DNA of 64,000 nucleotides from Flavobacterium cupreum (GTDB lineage Bacteria; Bacteroidota; Bacteroidia; Flavobacteriales; Flavobacteriaceae): assembly GCF_003996965.1 (NCBI RefSeq), contig NZ_QWDM01000021.1, positions 27,868-91,867 of the forward strand, in the 5' to 3' direction. The notes under the pieces are model-generated. The model ran no database searches and had not been told where the DNA came from. It was given only the letters and a program-made list of their open reading frames with translations. Below are positions 1 to 8,854 of this stretch, piece after piece. Every line of letters starts with the position of its first letter. The stretch's first letter is position 1. The position numbers were made by a program, and so were the translations under genes.

Positions 1-634
1 TAGCCAATCCGAAAGATCCAACTTCAATTGTTGCAAGCCCTACAAAAGCAATACCTACTCCTATTGAAGCGGATAAGCAACTGCCAAACAAGGCATCTTC
101 GGGAGTTAAAGAATCTTTAAAATATTCAGGTTCCATTTGATTTAGAATTCTTAAGCCATCAATAAAATTAATATATTTTTGCTTTTTAGTAATGGATAAA
201 GGTAGATTTAATATAGATTTTGAAAAATCATTTATTGATTTTTCAAAGTTGTGTGTTGTGTTGATTTGCTTGCTAAAGTTATCAATTACTGTTATTTCTA
301 AAGGGCTAATTAGATTTAAGTCTTTTAAAAGTTTTATATTTTCTTCGTATGAATTATCCATAATCGAGAGAGTTCCCGAATCTATTTTCATGGTCATTTC
401 TTGTGCAGCTAAAATTTGTGAGTATGCCACAATTGGTGAGGGATCTTCTGCTTTCTGAAAAGTTTTTGTAGTATTTCTTTTTTCAAACGGAACTAACATC
501 ATATTGCTAACTGCAATAATTTCATCATCACTTAATTGATGTAGTTGATTAATAGCTTTACCATCAATTTTTTCATCACCATCACATGAAAAGAGAGAAA
601 TAAAGGCGACTATTCCTAATAATAATTTTTTCAC
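1..634 (-). CDS. Lipoprotein of unknown function, 3' end outside the window
   Basis: The frame is open from a GTG at 634-632 to the left edge, about 211 codons. The N terminus reads VKKLLLGIVAFISLFSCDGDE: a short Lys-rich start, a hydrophobic stretch and a lipobox-like LFSC, so I infer a lipoprotein. The next part (NQLHQLSDDEIIAVSNMMLVPFEKRN) is polar and helical. The last visible part is Gly/Ala-rich and hydrophobic (LSASIGVGIAFVGLATIEVGSFGLA). No ATG gives a better start; the next in-frame ATG lies beyond the lipobox. It diverges from the regulator at 749. I do not recognise the family. The lipoprotein call is good; the function is unknown. Confidence 0.6.
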   Translation of the reverse strand, partial: MKKLLLGIVAFISLFSCDGDEKIDGKAINQLHQLSDDEIIAVSNMMLVPFEKRNTTKTFQKAEDPSPIVAYSQILAAQEMTMKIDSGTLSIMDNSYEENIKLLKDLNLISPLEITVIDNFSKQINTTHNFEKSINDFSKSILNLPLSITKKQKYINFIDGLRILNQMEPEYFKDSLTPEDALFGSCLSASIGVGIAFVGLATIEVGSFGLA

Positions 635-688
635 AATCAATAATTTAGAGATATTTCTTATAAACAAAGATTATAAATAACTAATTTA

Positions 689-720
689 TTTGCTATTCTG
701 AAAGAAATATTTTACATTCG
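689..720 (+). promoter_or_regulatory. Bacteroidota-type promoter for the XRE regulator
   Basis: TTTG at 689-692 is followed after 20 bases by TACATTCG at 713-720. This matches the TTTG / TAnnTTTG pattern with one mismatch and lies 28 bases before the start codon. Confidence 0.4.
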
Positions 721-748
721 TTTTTGACTAATCGAATTAAAGAGGAGA

Positions 749-1099
749 ATGTCGGTAGGATTTAAGATAAAGAAACTCAGGGAGCAAAAAGATTTGTCAC
801 AGTATTCATTGGCTATCACATTGAATATTTCTCAGAGCGAATTATCTAAAATTGAAAATGGTCAAACAAAAAAAATTGACTTTTTACTGATGTATAAAGT
901 CTGTAGTTATTTTGATACGAGCCTTGAATTTTTTATCGAAAAAGAGCATCAAATTAATAAAAAGGAGGAATTACGAAGTGATTATAATATTTCTGCATCA
1001 ACTAATTTTTATCCTGAAAAAATAATTGAGGATATAAAAAAGCTCATAGAGGATAATAAACAAAAAGCGAAGTTGATAGAGATCCTAAGGAAAAAATAA
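749..1099 (+). CDS. XRE-family helix-turn-helix transcriptional regulator
   Basis: A 116-residue protein with a Cro/C1-type HTH over residues 5-62 (IKKLREQKDLSQYSLA, then ISQSELSKIENG, the usual recognition-helix region). The C-terminal third is a Lys/Glu-rich helix that probably dimerises. A purine-rich AAGAGGAG sits directly against the ATG, too close to be a good ribosome-binding site. The gene diverges from the lipoprotein gene ending at 634 and may control it, which is inference from position only. It is followed by a strong terminator. Its target and ligand cannot be read from the sequence. Confidence 0.85.
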   Translation: MSVGFKIKKLREQKDLSQYSLAITLNISQSELSKIENGQTKKIDFLLMYKVCSYFDTSLEFFIEKEHQINKKEELRSDYNISASTNFYPEKIIEDIKKLIEDNKQKAKLIEILRKK

Positions 1100-1122
1100 A
1101 AAAAAAAAGATTCAGTAATAAG

Positions 1123-1157
1123 AAAAAAAGGGATCAACGAAAGTTGATCCTTTTTTT
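1123..1157. terminator. Bidirectional Rho-independent terminator
   Basis: Stem GGATCAAC / GTTGATCC with a GAAA loop is flanked by A-runs and a T-run of seven. It lies between the convergent XRE gene and leucine operon and can serve both. Confidence 0.85.
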
Positions 1158-1172
1158 CATGGACTAAAATTT

Positions 1173-1248
1173 TGTTTCAGGTTTCAAGTTTGTTTTGTTT
1201 CACGTTCCCAATAATAACCTGAAACTTGAACAAAATAAAACCTGAAAC
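1173..1248. repeat. Imperfect palindrome downstream of leuB
   Basis: The arm starting GTTTCAGGTTTCAAGTTTG is answered by CCTGAAACTTGAACAAAA and CCTGAAAC at 1218-1248. The arms are rearranged rather than strictly mirrored. It is one of several palindromic intergenic repeat families in this window. Confidence 0.6.
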
Positions 1249-1256
1249 AAATAAAA

Positions 1257-2318
1257 CTATAAATTCGCTACAAGCCAGTCTCCAACTTCGCTGGTTTTGT
1301 AGGTTTTTGATCCTTTTGGTGCTAAATCTTCCGTTACAACTCCTTGTTCTAACGATTTGTTTACAACCGCTCTGATAGCTTCAGCTTCGGCTTTTAGTCC
1401 AAAAGCATCTTCGAACATCATGGCGGCAGATAAAATAGTGGCTAACGGATTCGCAATATTCAATCCGGTTGCCTGTGGATAAGAGCCGTGGATTGGCTCA
1501 TATAAGGAAGTATGTTCCCCAACAGAAGCAGAAGGCATTAATCCCATTGAACCTGAAATTACAGAAGCTTCATCGGTTAAAATATCTCCGAATAAATTCT
1601 CAGTAATCAATACGTCATAAGAGTTTGGCCATTGCACCAAACGCATGGCAACAGCATCAACAAATTCATAAGAAACCGTAACTTCAGGATAGTCTTTTTC
1701 CATTGCCTGAACAGTTTCCCTCCATAAACGTGAAGTTTCCAAAACATTTGCTTTGTCTACACAACATAGTTTTTTGCTTCGTGTCATGGCTAATTCAAAA
1801 CCTTTTTTGGCAAGGCGTTGTACTTCGGCTCTGGTATACACACAGTTATCGAAAGCAGTTTCTCCGTCGTCTCTTCTTCCTTTTTCGCCAAAGTAGATTC
1901 CGCCTGTTAATTCTCTTAAGAAAACCAAATCTGTTCCTTCAATTCGCTCTCTTTTTAAAGGAGAATTATCAATTAAAGATGGGAAAGTAAAAGTTGGACG
2001 CACATTTGCGAACAATCCCAATTTTTTACGCATCAACAATAATCCCTGCTCCGGACGAACAGGGGCACTTGGGTCATTATCGTATTTTGGGTGACCGATT
2101 GCCCCAAATAAAACGGCATCCGCTTTCATGCAAATTTCGTGAGTCTCATCAGGATAAGGAACCCCAACCGCATCAATGGCACAAGCTCCCGTCAAAGCTG
2201 GTGTCCAGGTTATTTCGTGATTGAATTTTTTTGCAATAGCATCAGATACTTTTACCGCTTCATTTATTACCTCAGGACCAATTCCGTCTCCTGCTAAAAG
2301 GGCTATGTTAAATTTCAT
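1257..2318 (-). CDS. leuB: 3-isopropylmalate dehydrogenase
   Basis: 353 residues, normal length for the family. It oxidises and decarboxylates 3-isopropylmalate to 2-ketoisocaproate with NAD, the third step of leucine synthesis, in the cytoplasm. Visible family features are the N-terminal LLAGDGIGPEV, the substrate-binding ELTGGIYFGEKGRR, the catalytic-region DKANVLETSRLWRE, the metal-binding DILTDEASVISGSMGLMPSAS and the NAD-binding EPIHGSYPQATGLNIANPLA. It is the last gene of the leuC-leuD-leuA-leuB operon, about 98 bases behind leuA, with a repeat in the gap. Assignment is secure. Confidence 0.97.
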   Translation of the reverse strand: MKFNIALLAGDGIGPEVINEAVKVSDAIAKKFNHEITWTPALTGACAIDAVGVPYPDETHEICMKADAVLFGAIGHPKYDNDPSAPVRPEQGLLLMRKKLGLFANVRPTFTFPSLIDNSPLKRERIEGTDLVFLRELTGGIYFGEKGRRDDGETAFDNCVYTRAEVQRLAKKGFELAMTRSKKLCCVDKANVLETSRLWRETVQAMEKDYPEVTVSYEFVDAVAMRLVQWPNSYDVLITENLFGDILTDEASVISGSMGLMPSASVGEHTSLYEPIHGSYPQATGLNIANPLATILSAAMMFEDAFGLKAEAEAIRAVVNKSLEQGVVTEDLAPKGSKTYKTSEVGDWLVANL

Positions 2319-2344
2319 TTTTTATGTTTGTTATGTTATTTGTT

Positions 2345-2411
2345 AGGTTCTAAGGTTCTGAGATGCTAAGTTCCTAAGCTTTTTTAATGTGTTAGAAACT
2401 TAGCACCTTAG
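2345..2411. repeat. CTAAG/CTTAG palindromic repeat between leuA and leuB
   Basis: Several copies of CTAAG-type words (TTCTAAGGTTCTGAGATGC, GCTAAGTTCCTAAGC) face GAAACTTAGCACCTTAGTAG, giving an imperfect hairpin in the intercistronic gap. It may stabilise or punctuate the operon transcript. Confidence 0.5.
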
Positions 2412-2416
2412 TAGCT

Positions 2417-3937
2417 TTACGGAATCACATTCAGCATTTTTTGTGTTGCAATAATGGCTGCAACAGTCTGATCTGAATCTAATCCTCGGGTTTTGAATTC
2501 TTTTCCGTTATTTACCCAGGTGATAATCGTTTCACACAAGGCATCAGAACTACTGCCCGGTGGAATTCTCACGGCGTAATCAATGAGTTTTGGTAATGTT
2601 AATTTCTTTTGTTTATAGATTTTAGATAACGCGTTCATGAAAGCATCAAACTGACCGTCGCCCTGTGCATTTTCTTCGATAACTTCGTCATCAATTTTTA
2701 ATAGCAAAGTGGTTGACGGACGCATTCCTTTTGAGTGTACTAATATATAGGACTCAATCGTGATTTTATCCTGGTAGGTATGACTGTCCAGAACATCGGA
2801 AATGATATAGGGAAGATCTTCTTTGGTAACAGTTTCTTTTTTGTCTCCCAATTCGATGATTCTCTGTGTAACTAATTTTAAGTCTTCCTGGTTGAGTTTT
2901 AAACCCAGCTCCTGAAGATTTTTTTCAATATTAGCTTTTCCAGAGGTTTTTCCGAGAGCGTATTTTCTTTTTCTTCCAAAGCGTTCCGGAAGCAAATCGT
3001 TAAAATACAAGTTGTTTTTATTGTCGCCATCGGCATGAATTCCGGCAGTTTGTGTAAAAACATTATCGCCTACAATGGGCTTGTTGGCCGGAATCCTGTA
3101 TCCTGTAAATGTTTCCACCAGTTTGCTCACCGAATATAACGAGGTCTCTTTTATATTGATGCGCACTTCCGGCATATAATCGTTTATCACGGCTACGGTG
3201 CTTTCCAGAGGAGCATTACCAGCGCGTTCCCCCATTCCGTTTACGGTCACGTGTAAACCGCTGATGCCGGCTTTTACAGCTTCCATCACATTGGCAACGC
3301 TTAAATCGTAATCATTGTGGGCGTGAAAATCAAAATGAATATTGGGATATCTAGTTGTAATTTTTGAGATAAAATCAAAAGCCTGCGACGGAATTAATAC
3401 ACCCAGCGTGTCCGGAAGTAAAATCCTCTTTACGGGCTGCTGCGTTAAGAAATCCAAATACTGAAAAACATATTCAGGAGAATTACGCATTCCGTTGCTC
3501 CAGTCTTCCAGATAGACATTGGTTTCTATGTTATTCTCTTTTGCTAAAGCGATAGCTTGTGCTATTTCGGAAAAATGCTGTTCGGGTGTTTTTTTTAATT
3601 GATGGGTGAGGTGATTTAAAGAACCTTTCGTTAATAAATTCTGGACTTTTGCACCCGATTTCTTCATCCATTCAATAGACAATCCTCCGTCTACGAAGGT
3701 AAGAACTTCGATCCGGTTGGCGTATCCTTTTTCTTCAGCCCAGGACATAATGCCTTTTACGCCCTGAAATTCGCCTTCGCTCACCCGAGCAGAAGCAATT
3801 TCGATTCTATCAATATTTAATTCTTCCAATAATAATTGCGCAATGGTCAGTTTTTCTGCAGCAGAAAATGATACTCCGGAGGTTTGTTCACCATCACGAA
3901 GCGTCGTATCCATTATTTCAATTTTTCTTTTTTCCAT
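2417..3937 (-). CDS. leuA: 2-isopropylmalate synthase-type enzyme with regulatory domain
   Basis: 506 residues. A DRE-TIM metallolyase domain fills residues 1 to about 290 (MDTTLRDGEQTSG at the N terminus, metal ligands in DFHAHNDYDLSVAN, then NGMGERAGNAPLE). A C-terminal LeuA-type allosteric domain follows from about 370. It condenses acetyl-CoA with a 2-oxoacid; in this operon that is most likely 2-ketoisovalerate, giving 2-isopropylmalate, with leucine feedback through the C-terminal domain. The sequence is of the LeuA2/citramalate-synthase-like type, so a citramalate synthase role is not excluded by sequence alone. It lies between leuD and leuB on the same strand. Confidence 0.87.
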   Translation of the reverse strand: MEKRKIEIMDTTLRDGEQTSGVSFSAAEKLTIAQLLLEELNIDRIEIASARVSEGEFQGVKGIMSWAEEKGYANRIEVLTFVDGGLSIEWMKKSGAKVQNLLTKGSLNHLTHQLKKTPEQHFSEIAQAIALAKENNIETNVYLEDWSNGMRNSPEYVFQYLDFLTQQPVKRILLPDTLGVLIPSQAFDFISKITTRYPNIHFDFHAHNDYDLSVANVMEAVKAGISGLHVTVNGMGERAGNAPLESTVAVINDYMPEVRINIKETSLYSVSKLVETFTGYRIPANKPIVGDNVFTQTAGIHADGDNKNNLYFNDLLPERFGRKRKYALGKTSGKANIEKNLQELGLKLNQEDLKLVTQRIIELGDKKETVTKEDLPYIISDVLDSHTYQDKITIESYILVHSKGMRPSTTLLLKIDDEVIEENAQGDGQFDAFMNALSKIYKQKKLTLPKLIDYAVRIPPGSSSDALCETIITWVNNGKEFKTRGLDSDQTVAAIIATQKMLNVIP

Positions 3938-4004
3938 ATTGATATGCTATATTTCTAAAAATGAAATTATAGTTGTTTTATGTTTTTCTCTCTTTAATTT
4001 AGAA

Positions 4005-4037
4005 AGACCCGACAGGTTTTTGGAATCTGTCGGGTCT
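4005..4037. repeat. ACCCGACAGG palindrome, copy 1
   Basis: AGACCCGACAG faces CTGTCGGGTCT around a short loop, in the leuD-leuA gap. The same word occurs as a palindrome at 14741 and 56538 and as a half site at 29090, so this is a dispersed repeat and not a gene-specific operator. Confidence 0.8.
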
Positions 4038-4059
4038 GAATAGAATGAACAAGATTTTT

Positions 4060-4656
4060 TTAGTACGGAAGTTTATCGGCGAAAGTCACAATATCTTCTT
4101 TAATATTTTGCAGATAATCAATGTCATCAAAACCATTGATCATATTGTTCTTTTTATATCCGTTAATGGCAAAAGACTCTTGTTGTCCTGTCGCTAATAA
4201 AGTAATCGTCTGGTTGGGTAAGTTGATTTCTAACTTGGTTTTCGGATCTGCTTCGATGGCTTTGAAAATGGTATCGGCAAATTCAGGGCTAACCTGAACC
4301 GGTAAAACACCAATATTCAGACAGTTTCCTTTAAAGATATCGGCAAAGAAACTTGAAACCACAGCTCTGAAACCGTAATCGTACACGGCCCACGCAGCAT
4401 GTTCTCTGGAAGAACCTGAACCGAAGTTTTTTCCTCCCACCAGGATTTTTCCGCTGTAAGTGGAGTCGTTCAAAACGAAATCCGCTTTTGGAGAATCGTC
4501 TCCGTTGTATCTCCAGTCTCTAAAAAGATTGTCTCCAAAACCTTCACGTTTTGTCGCTTTCAGGAAACGGGCCGGGATGATTTGATCTGTATCTACGTTC
4601 TCAATTGGTAGTGGCACCGCACTACTGGTAAGTATATTAAATTTATCGTATGCCAT
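4060..4656 (-). CDS. leuD: 3-isopropylmalate dehydratase small subunit
   Basis: 198 residues, the usual length. With LeuC it isomerises 2-isopropylmalate to 3-isopropylmalate. The swivelling small-subunit domain is shown by NVDTDQIIPARFLK near residues 20-33 and by GGKNFGSGSSREHAAWA near 75-91, the substrate-recognition loop. It follows leuC by about 160 bases and precedes leuA, so the two subunits should be co-transcribed. Assignment is secure. Confidence 0.97.
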   Translation of the reverse strand: MAYDKFNILTSSAVPLPIENVDTDQIIPARFLKATKREGFGDNLFRDWRYNGDDSPKADFVLNDSTYSGKILVGGKNFGSGSSREHAAWAVYDYGFRAVVSSFFADIFKGNCLNIGVLPVQVSPEFADTIFKAIEADPKTKLEINLPNQTITLLATGQQESFAINGYKKNNMINGFDDIDYLQNIKEDIVTFADKLPY

Positions 4657-4818
4657 TTTAATTTTAGATTTTTGGATTTTAGATTTTAGATTTTTTCGCT
4701 GGGATGAATTCTAAACGCTAAATTTTTTTGTATTAAATAATGTAAATCAGTTTTTTGTTTGAAAATATTTAGACAGAAGACTACACAAAGTGAAAATCTA
4801 AAATCTAAACTCTCCAAT

Positions 4819-6213
4819 CTAAAATAATTCTCTAGGGTCAGTTAGTTTTCCGGTAACAGCAGCAGCGGCAGCCATAATCGGACTTGCCAGTAATGTTCTT
4901 GAACCGGGACCCTGACGGCCTTCAAAGTTTCGGTTTGAAGTACTCACCGCATATTTTCCGGCTGGAACTTTATCATCGTTCATCGCCAGACATGCGGAAC
5001 ATCCAGGCTGACGTAATACAAAACCGGCTTCGGTAAGAATATCCAATAAACCTTCTTCTTTAATCTGGGCTTCCACAACGTGGGAACCCGGAACTAACCA
5101 GGCGGTAACATTATCTGCTTTTTTTCTTCCTTTCACAATTTCTGTAAAGGCTCTGAAATCTTCAATACGCCCGTTTGTACAACTTCCAAGGAAAACAAAG
5201 TCAATTGGTTTTCCAATCATCACGTCATCTTCTTCAAAGCCCATATAGGCTAAGGATTTTTTATACGTTTCCTCTCCGCCTTCCACCTGATTGGCGTTCG
5301 GAATATGTTTGGTGATACCAATTCCCATTCCAGGGTTCGTACCATAAGTAATCATTGGTTCGATGTCAGCAGCGTTGATGTTTAATTCCGCATCAAAAAC
5401 AGCGTCAGCATCGGTTTTTAAAGTTTTCCAATAAGCAACTGCTTTGTCCCAGGCTTCACCTTTTGGGGCATAAAGTCTTCCTTCAAGGAAATCGAAAGTT
5501 TTTTGGTCCGGAGCGATCATTCCGCCACGGGCACCCATTTCGATACTTAGGTTACAAACCGTCATACGGCCTTCCATAGTCATATTTTCAAAAACATCAC
5601 CGGCATATTCAACAAAATATCCGGTACCTCCGGAAGTCGTCAATTGTGCAATAATATAAAGTGCTACGTCTTTTGGACCAACACCTTTGCTCAATTCACC
5701 GTTTACGTTGATACGCATTTTCTTTGGTTTTGGCTGCATGATACACTGCGTAGAAAGTACCATTTCAACCTCAGAAGTTCCGATACCAAAAGCAATCGCT
5801 CCGAAGGCACCGTGAGTAGACGTGTGGGAATCCCCACAAACAATAGTAGCACCCGGCAAAGTAATTCCGTTTTCAGGACCCACTACGTGCACAATTCCAT
5901 TTTTAATGTGACCTAATCCCCAGTGCGAAATTCCGTATTCGGCAGCATTATCTTCAAGAGCTTTAAGCTGATTGGCAGACAAGGCATCCTCCACTGGTAA
6001 ATGTTGGTTTATGGTTGGTGTATTGTGATCGGCAGTTGCAAAAGTACGTTCCGGGTATAAAACCTTTACGCCTCTGGCTTTTAATCCTAAAAAAGCAACG
6101 GGACTTGTAACCTCATGAATGAAATGACGGTCAATAAAAAACACATCCGGTCCATCTTCAATTTTACGCACTACATGTGAATCCCATACTTTGTCAAATA
6201 ATGTCTTACTCAT
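4819..6213 (-). CDS. leuC: 3-isopropylmalate dehydratase large subunit
   Basis: 464 residues, an aconitase-family [4Fe-4S] enzyme and first gene of the leucine operon. The cluster ligands are visible as the Cys in LGSCTNGRIEDF and the two in QPGCSACLAMNDD. CGDSHTSTHGAFGAIAFGIG and SNRNFEGRQG are further family signatures. It works with LeuD, two positions apart in the pathway from leuB in the same operon. A strong promoter lies 63-93 bases upstream with no room for a long attenuator, so I see no sign of a leucine leader peptide. Confidence 0.97.
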   Translation of the reverse strand: MSKTLFDKVWDSHVVRKIEDGPDVFFIDRHFIHEVTSPVAFLGLKARGVKVLYPERTFATADHNTPTINQHLPVEDALSANQLKALEDNAAEYGISHWGLGHIKNGIVHVVGPENGITLPGATIVCGDSHTSTHGAFGAIAFGIGTSEVEMVLSTQCIMQPKPKKMRINVNGELSKGVGPKDVALYIIAQLTTSGGTGYFVEYAGDVFENMTMEGRMTVCNLSIEMGARGGMIAPDQKTFDFLEGRLYAPKGEAWDKAVAYWKTLKTDADAVFDAELNINAADIEPMITYGTNPGMGIGITKHIPNANQVEGGEETYKKSLAYMGFEEDDVMIGKPIDFVFLGSCTNGRIEDFRAFTEIVKGRKKADNVTAWLVPGSHVVEAQIKEEGLLDILTEAGFVLRQPGCSACLAMNDDKVPAGKYAVSTSNRNFEGRQGPGSRTLLASPIMAAAAAVTGKLTDPRELF

Positions 6214-6276
6214 TTTTTATTTTTTTTAATTGTAATTTCTAACCACAGCAATTTCCTGCTCATTATAATAGGAAAA

Positions 6277-6306
6277 CAAAAGTAAAAAAAGATACAAGGG
6301 CGTCAA
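6277..6306 (-). promoter_or_regulatory. Promoter of the leuCDAB operon
   Basis: On the minus strand TTG (6306-6304), 19 bases, then TACTTTTG (6284-6277), a perfect TAnnTTTG -7 box. The predicted leader is only about 55-60 bases. Confidence 0.7.
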
Positions 6307-6729
6307 TTTCAATATTTCATTATATACGATACCCAAACCGGAATACAAATTGCAATTGGCATTTATGCGCTTGGATTTTTATCGAAAAAGGAATAGAAAA
6401 TTGAATTTATTTTTCTTTTTCTGCTTAAATTATTTCTTGTTGGTTTTTGTTTTGATATTTTGCAAAATTATCTTAAAATCGCTACTAAACAGGGTGTTTT
6501 GGCTAAAAAAATGTAACAAATTGAATAAAAGTAGTAATAATTATCAGTTTTGATTTGTTTTAGGAATCTGCTGCCTCCAGGGTTTTGAGGGCTTAAAACA
6601 GCAATTTTTAAAGATTTTTATTATTCTGAAATTTACCAAAATACTACGACATCCAAGAAGTGTATTTTTATGAAAATTTATGATTTTTGAGGTAAAAAAA
6701 TGATTTGAGAATGCAGATAATTCCGAAGG
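6307..6729. other. Gene-free stretch upstream of leuC
   Basis: AT-rich sequence between the leu promoter and the end of the AraC gene. I see no convincing coding frame, RNA or repeat; a short open frame at 6350-6553 is Phe/Lys/Asn-rich noise. Confidence 0.5.
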
Positions 6730-7650
6730 CTAATTGAGTGAATTTTTAAACTCTAATGGGGTGAGGCTGGTTTTCTTTTTGAAAAGTTTACTGAAGGACT
6801 GAGGGTATTCAAAACCCAGTTGATAAGCTATTTCCGCTACCGAAAGATTGGAGCTAATAAGGAAATCCTTTGATTTTTCTATTAGTTTGGAATGGATATG
6901 CTGTTGCGCATTTTGCCCGGTTAGGTTCCGAAGCATGTCACTCAGGTAATGACTCGAAACGTTAATTTGTGAAGCGAGGAAATCTACTGTAGGCAGCCCT
7001 CTTTTTAGTGTTTCAGCATTATTAAGATAATTATCCAGCGTTTCTTCGACTTTGAGTAATAAGTCGTGGCTGATTGTTTTTCGCGTAATGAACTGGCGTT
7101 TGTAAAAACGATTGCTGTAATTAAGTAAAACATCAAGATACGATACAATCACATCCTGGCTCATTTCGTCGATAGTAGTATGAAGTTCCTTGTCAATGCT
7201 TGTTAATAATCCGATAATAGTCGTTTTTTCGCTGTCGGAAAGATGCAGTGCTTCATTGGTGTCGTAGGAGAAGAAGCCGTATTTTTTAATCGTTTTTCCT
7301 AAAGGATAATTCCTGATAAAGTCCGGGTGAAAAAAAAGCGTATAGCCAAAATATTCAGCCCCTTCTTCATTATCGGTAAAAATCAATTGGTTGGGGGAGG
7401 TAAACATTAGGCCTCCTTCATTAAAATCATAATATCCCTGGCCGTAACCCATTTTTCCATTAGTAGAATATTTATATGATATTTTATAGAAATCGAGCAG
7501 GAAATGGTTATTGGTCAGATCAGCATTTATAACAAGTTTGGTATTATCCACCAAGGTAATCAGAGGATGAACCGGTTTAGGTAACCGGAACAAACTATGA
7601 AATTGTGATATTGAGGAAATTCTGGTCGGATTGTTGTTTTTCTTTTCCAT
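6730..7650 (-). CDS. AraC-family transcriptional regulator
   Basis: 306 residues from the ATG at 7650. Longer upstream reading is possible but would run into the preceding gene's coding sequence. The N-terminal part is a ligand-sensing domain with no clear substrate signature. The C-terminal 100 residues are a double HTH of AraC type: LPTVDFLASQINVSSHYLSDMLRNLTG, then LSVAEIAYQLGFEYPQSFSKLFKKKTSLTPLEFK. It lies 73 bases behind the SDR oxidoreductase on the same strand. In flavobacteria such AraC/SDR pairs are common, and I infer it regulates that gene in response to an organic compound. Confidence 0.88.
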   Translation of the reverse strand: MEKKNNNPTRISSISQFHSLFRLPKPVHPLITLVDNTKLVINADLTNNHFLLDFYKISYKYSTNGKMGYGQGYYDFNEGGLMFTSPNQLIFTDNEEGAEYFGYTLFFHPDFIRNYPLGKTIKKYGFFSYDTNEALHLSDSEKTTIIGLLTSIDKELHTTIDEMSQDVIVSYLDVLLNYSNRFYKRQFITRKTISHDLLLKVEETLDNYLNNAETLKRGLPTVDFLASQINVSSHYLSDMLRNLTGQNAQQHIHSKLIEKSKDFLISSNLSVAEIAYQLGFEYPQSFSKLFKKKTSLTPLEFKNSLN

Positions 7651-7723
7651 GATATAAATGTATAAAAAATCAAGAATAATAATACCGCACAGGGTATCAA
7701 AAGCTGTGCGGTATTGTACTGAA

Positions 7724-8527
7724 TTAGGCGCCCAGAAATTGTTTGCCGAAGGCAGCACGAAAAACCTCGTCTCCTTGTTCCTGTCTTTGTTTGTAGAGTG
7801 CTTTAGCATCTTCTCCGGCAACATATCTCAGTTGGATTTTTCCGTCTGTGGCAGCTTCGTAAACTACGTCCGCAATTTGTTCTGCAGTAGATGCCATTTC
7901 AAACATCGTATCAACACTTGCAAACAAGCTTTTTGTCATTGCTTCGTATTCAGGTTTAGTAGCTGAATCAAGTGAGCCGTGCAGGAATTCGGTTTTGATC
8001 CCGCCCGGGGAAACCGTTTTAATGTGTACGCCAAACGGATTCAGTTCATACGCCATGCTTTCGCTCCAGCCTTCCAGTCCCCATTTGGTGGCGTGGTATA
8101 CGGAGCCCAGAGGAAAAGAAATCAATCCGCCGATAGAAGTAGTTGAGATGAACAATCCGCTTTTTCTTTCTCTGAAATACGGAATAAAAGCATTGGTCAC
8201 GCGAATTACTCCAAGCAGATTGGTGTTGAGCTGTTTGGTAATCTGGTCGTCATTAAAGCTCTCCAATGGACCTATCAAACCATAACCTGCATTGTTGAAA
8301 ACGACATCAATATCGCTTAATACCAGTGCTTTTTGAACCGTGCTTTGTATCTGGTCATAATTCGTAACATCCAATGGCAGCAGGGTTATATTGTTTAAAT
8401 TAGAAAGTTCTGTTTCCTTTTCAGGATTTCTCATTGTTGCGATTACATTCCATCCTTTTGCTTGGAATAATTTTGCTGCAGCTTTTCCTAATCCGGAAGA
8501 AGCGCCTGTGATAAAAATTGTTTTCAT
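7724..8527 (-). CDS. Short-chain dehydrogenase/reductase (SDR) oxidoreductase
   Basis: 267 residues. The Rossmann NAD(P)-binding motif FITGASSGLGKAAAK lies at residues 4-18 and NNAG at about 83-86; the catalytic Ser, Tyr and Lys are seen as STTSIGG and YHATKWGLEG. The C terminus carries the usual substrate loop. The TGxxxGxG and YxxxK spacing is classical SDR. Substrate unknown. It is the first gene of a pair with the AraC regulator and diverges from dnaE across a gap of about 330 bases. Confidence 0.93.
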   Translation of the reverse strand: MKTIFITGASSGLGKAAAKLFQAKGWNVIATMRNPEKETELSNLNNITLLPLDVTNYDQIQSTVQKALVLSDIDVVFNNAGYGLIGPLESFNDDQITKQLNTNLLGVIRVTNAFIPYFRERKSGLFISTTSIGGLISFPLGSVYHATKWGLEGWSESMAYELNPFGVHIKTVSPGGIKTEFLHGSLDSATKPEYEAMTKSLFASVDTMFEMASTAEQIADVVYEAATDGKIQLRYVAGEDAKALYKQRQEQGDEVFRAAFGKQFLGA

Positions 8528-8743
8528 AACTAATTGTTTTAATTTGATAAGGCAAAGTTCAGGATAGGCTGCAGTTTAAAAGTGTTCATTTTGGTGCAAT
8601 GAGTATCCAAAATGGATAATCGAATTTTTCAGGATCAAATAATCGAATTTTTATCATTTTTATTGGTTTTTAACAGTTTCTAATCATGATCCTGATTAAT
8701 GCTTTTTGTTGATAATTCATTTTTCATTCGCTTAAAAAAAGTG

Positions 8744-8751
8744 TAAATTTG
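8744..8751 (+). promoter_or_regulatory. -7 box of the dnaE promoter
   Basis: TAAATTTG matches TAnnTTTG. A T-run about 20 bases upstream stands where the -33 element should be. The implied leader is about 95 bases. The remainder of the 8528-8854 gap shows no other feature. Confidence 0.5.
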
Positions 8752-8854
8752 AACTCCCTCCATTTTCTATAAGGCAATTTTTTATAATCCATATAATCAG
8801 ATATTTATATGGGGAAGATTGGAATTTGGAATTTAATTTTTGCTATTTAAACTT

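Noticed and set aside
192..458. Plus-strand open frame of 88 codons
   Set aside because: It is antisense to the lipoprotein frame that continues to the window edge and has a proper lipobox.
6214..6300. Leucine attenuator leader peptide before leuC
   Set aside because: The promoter leaves only about 55-60 bases of leader and no Leu-rich short frame or terminator pair is seen.
6350..6553. 67-codon frame upstream of leuC
   Set aside because: Low-complexity Phe/Leu/Lys/Asn, no start context; AT-rich noise.
7651..7824. 58-residue N-terminal extension of the AraC regulator
   Set aside because: It would overlap the SDR gene's coding sequence by about 100 bases and has no similarity to the domain; the ATG at 7650 fits better.
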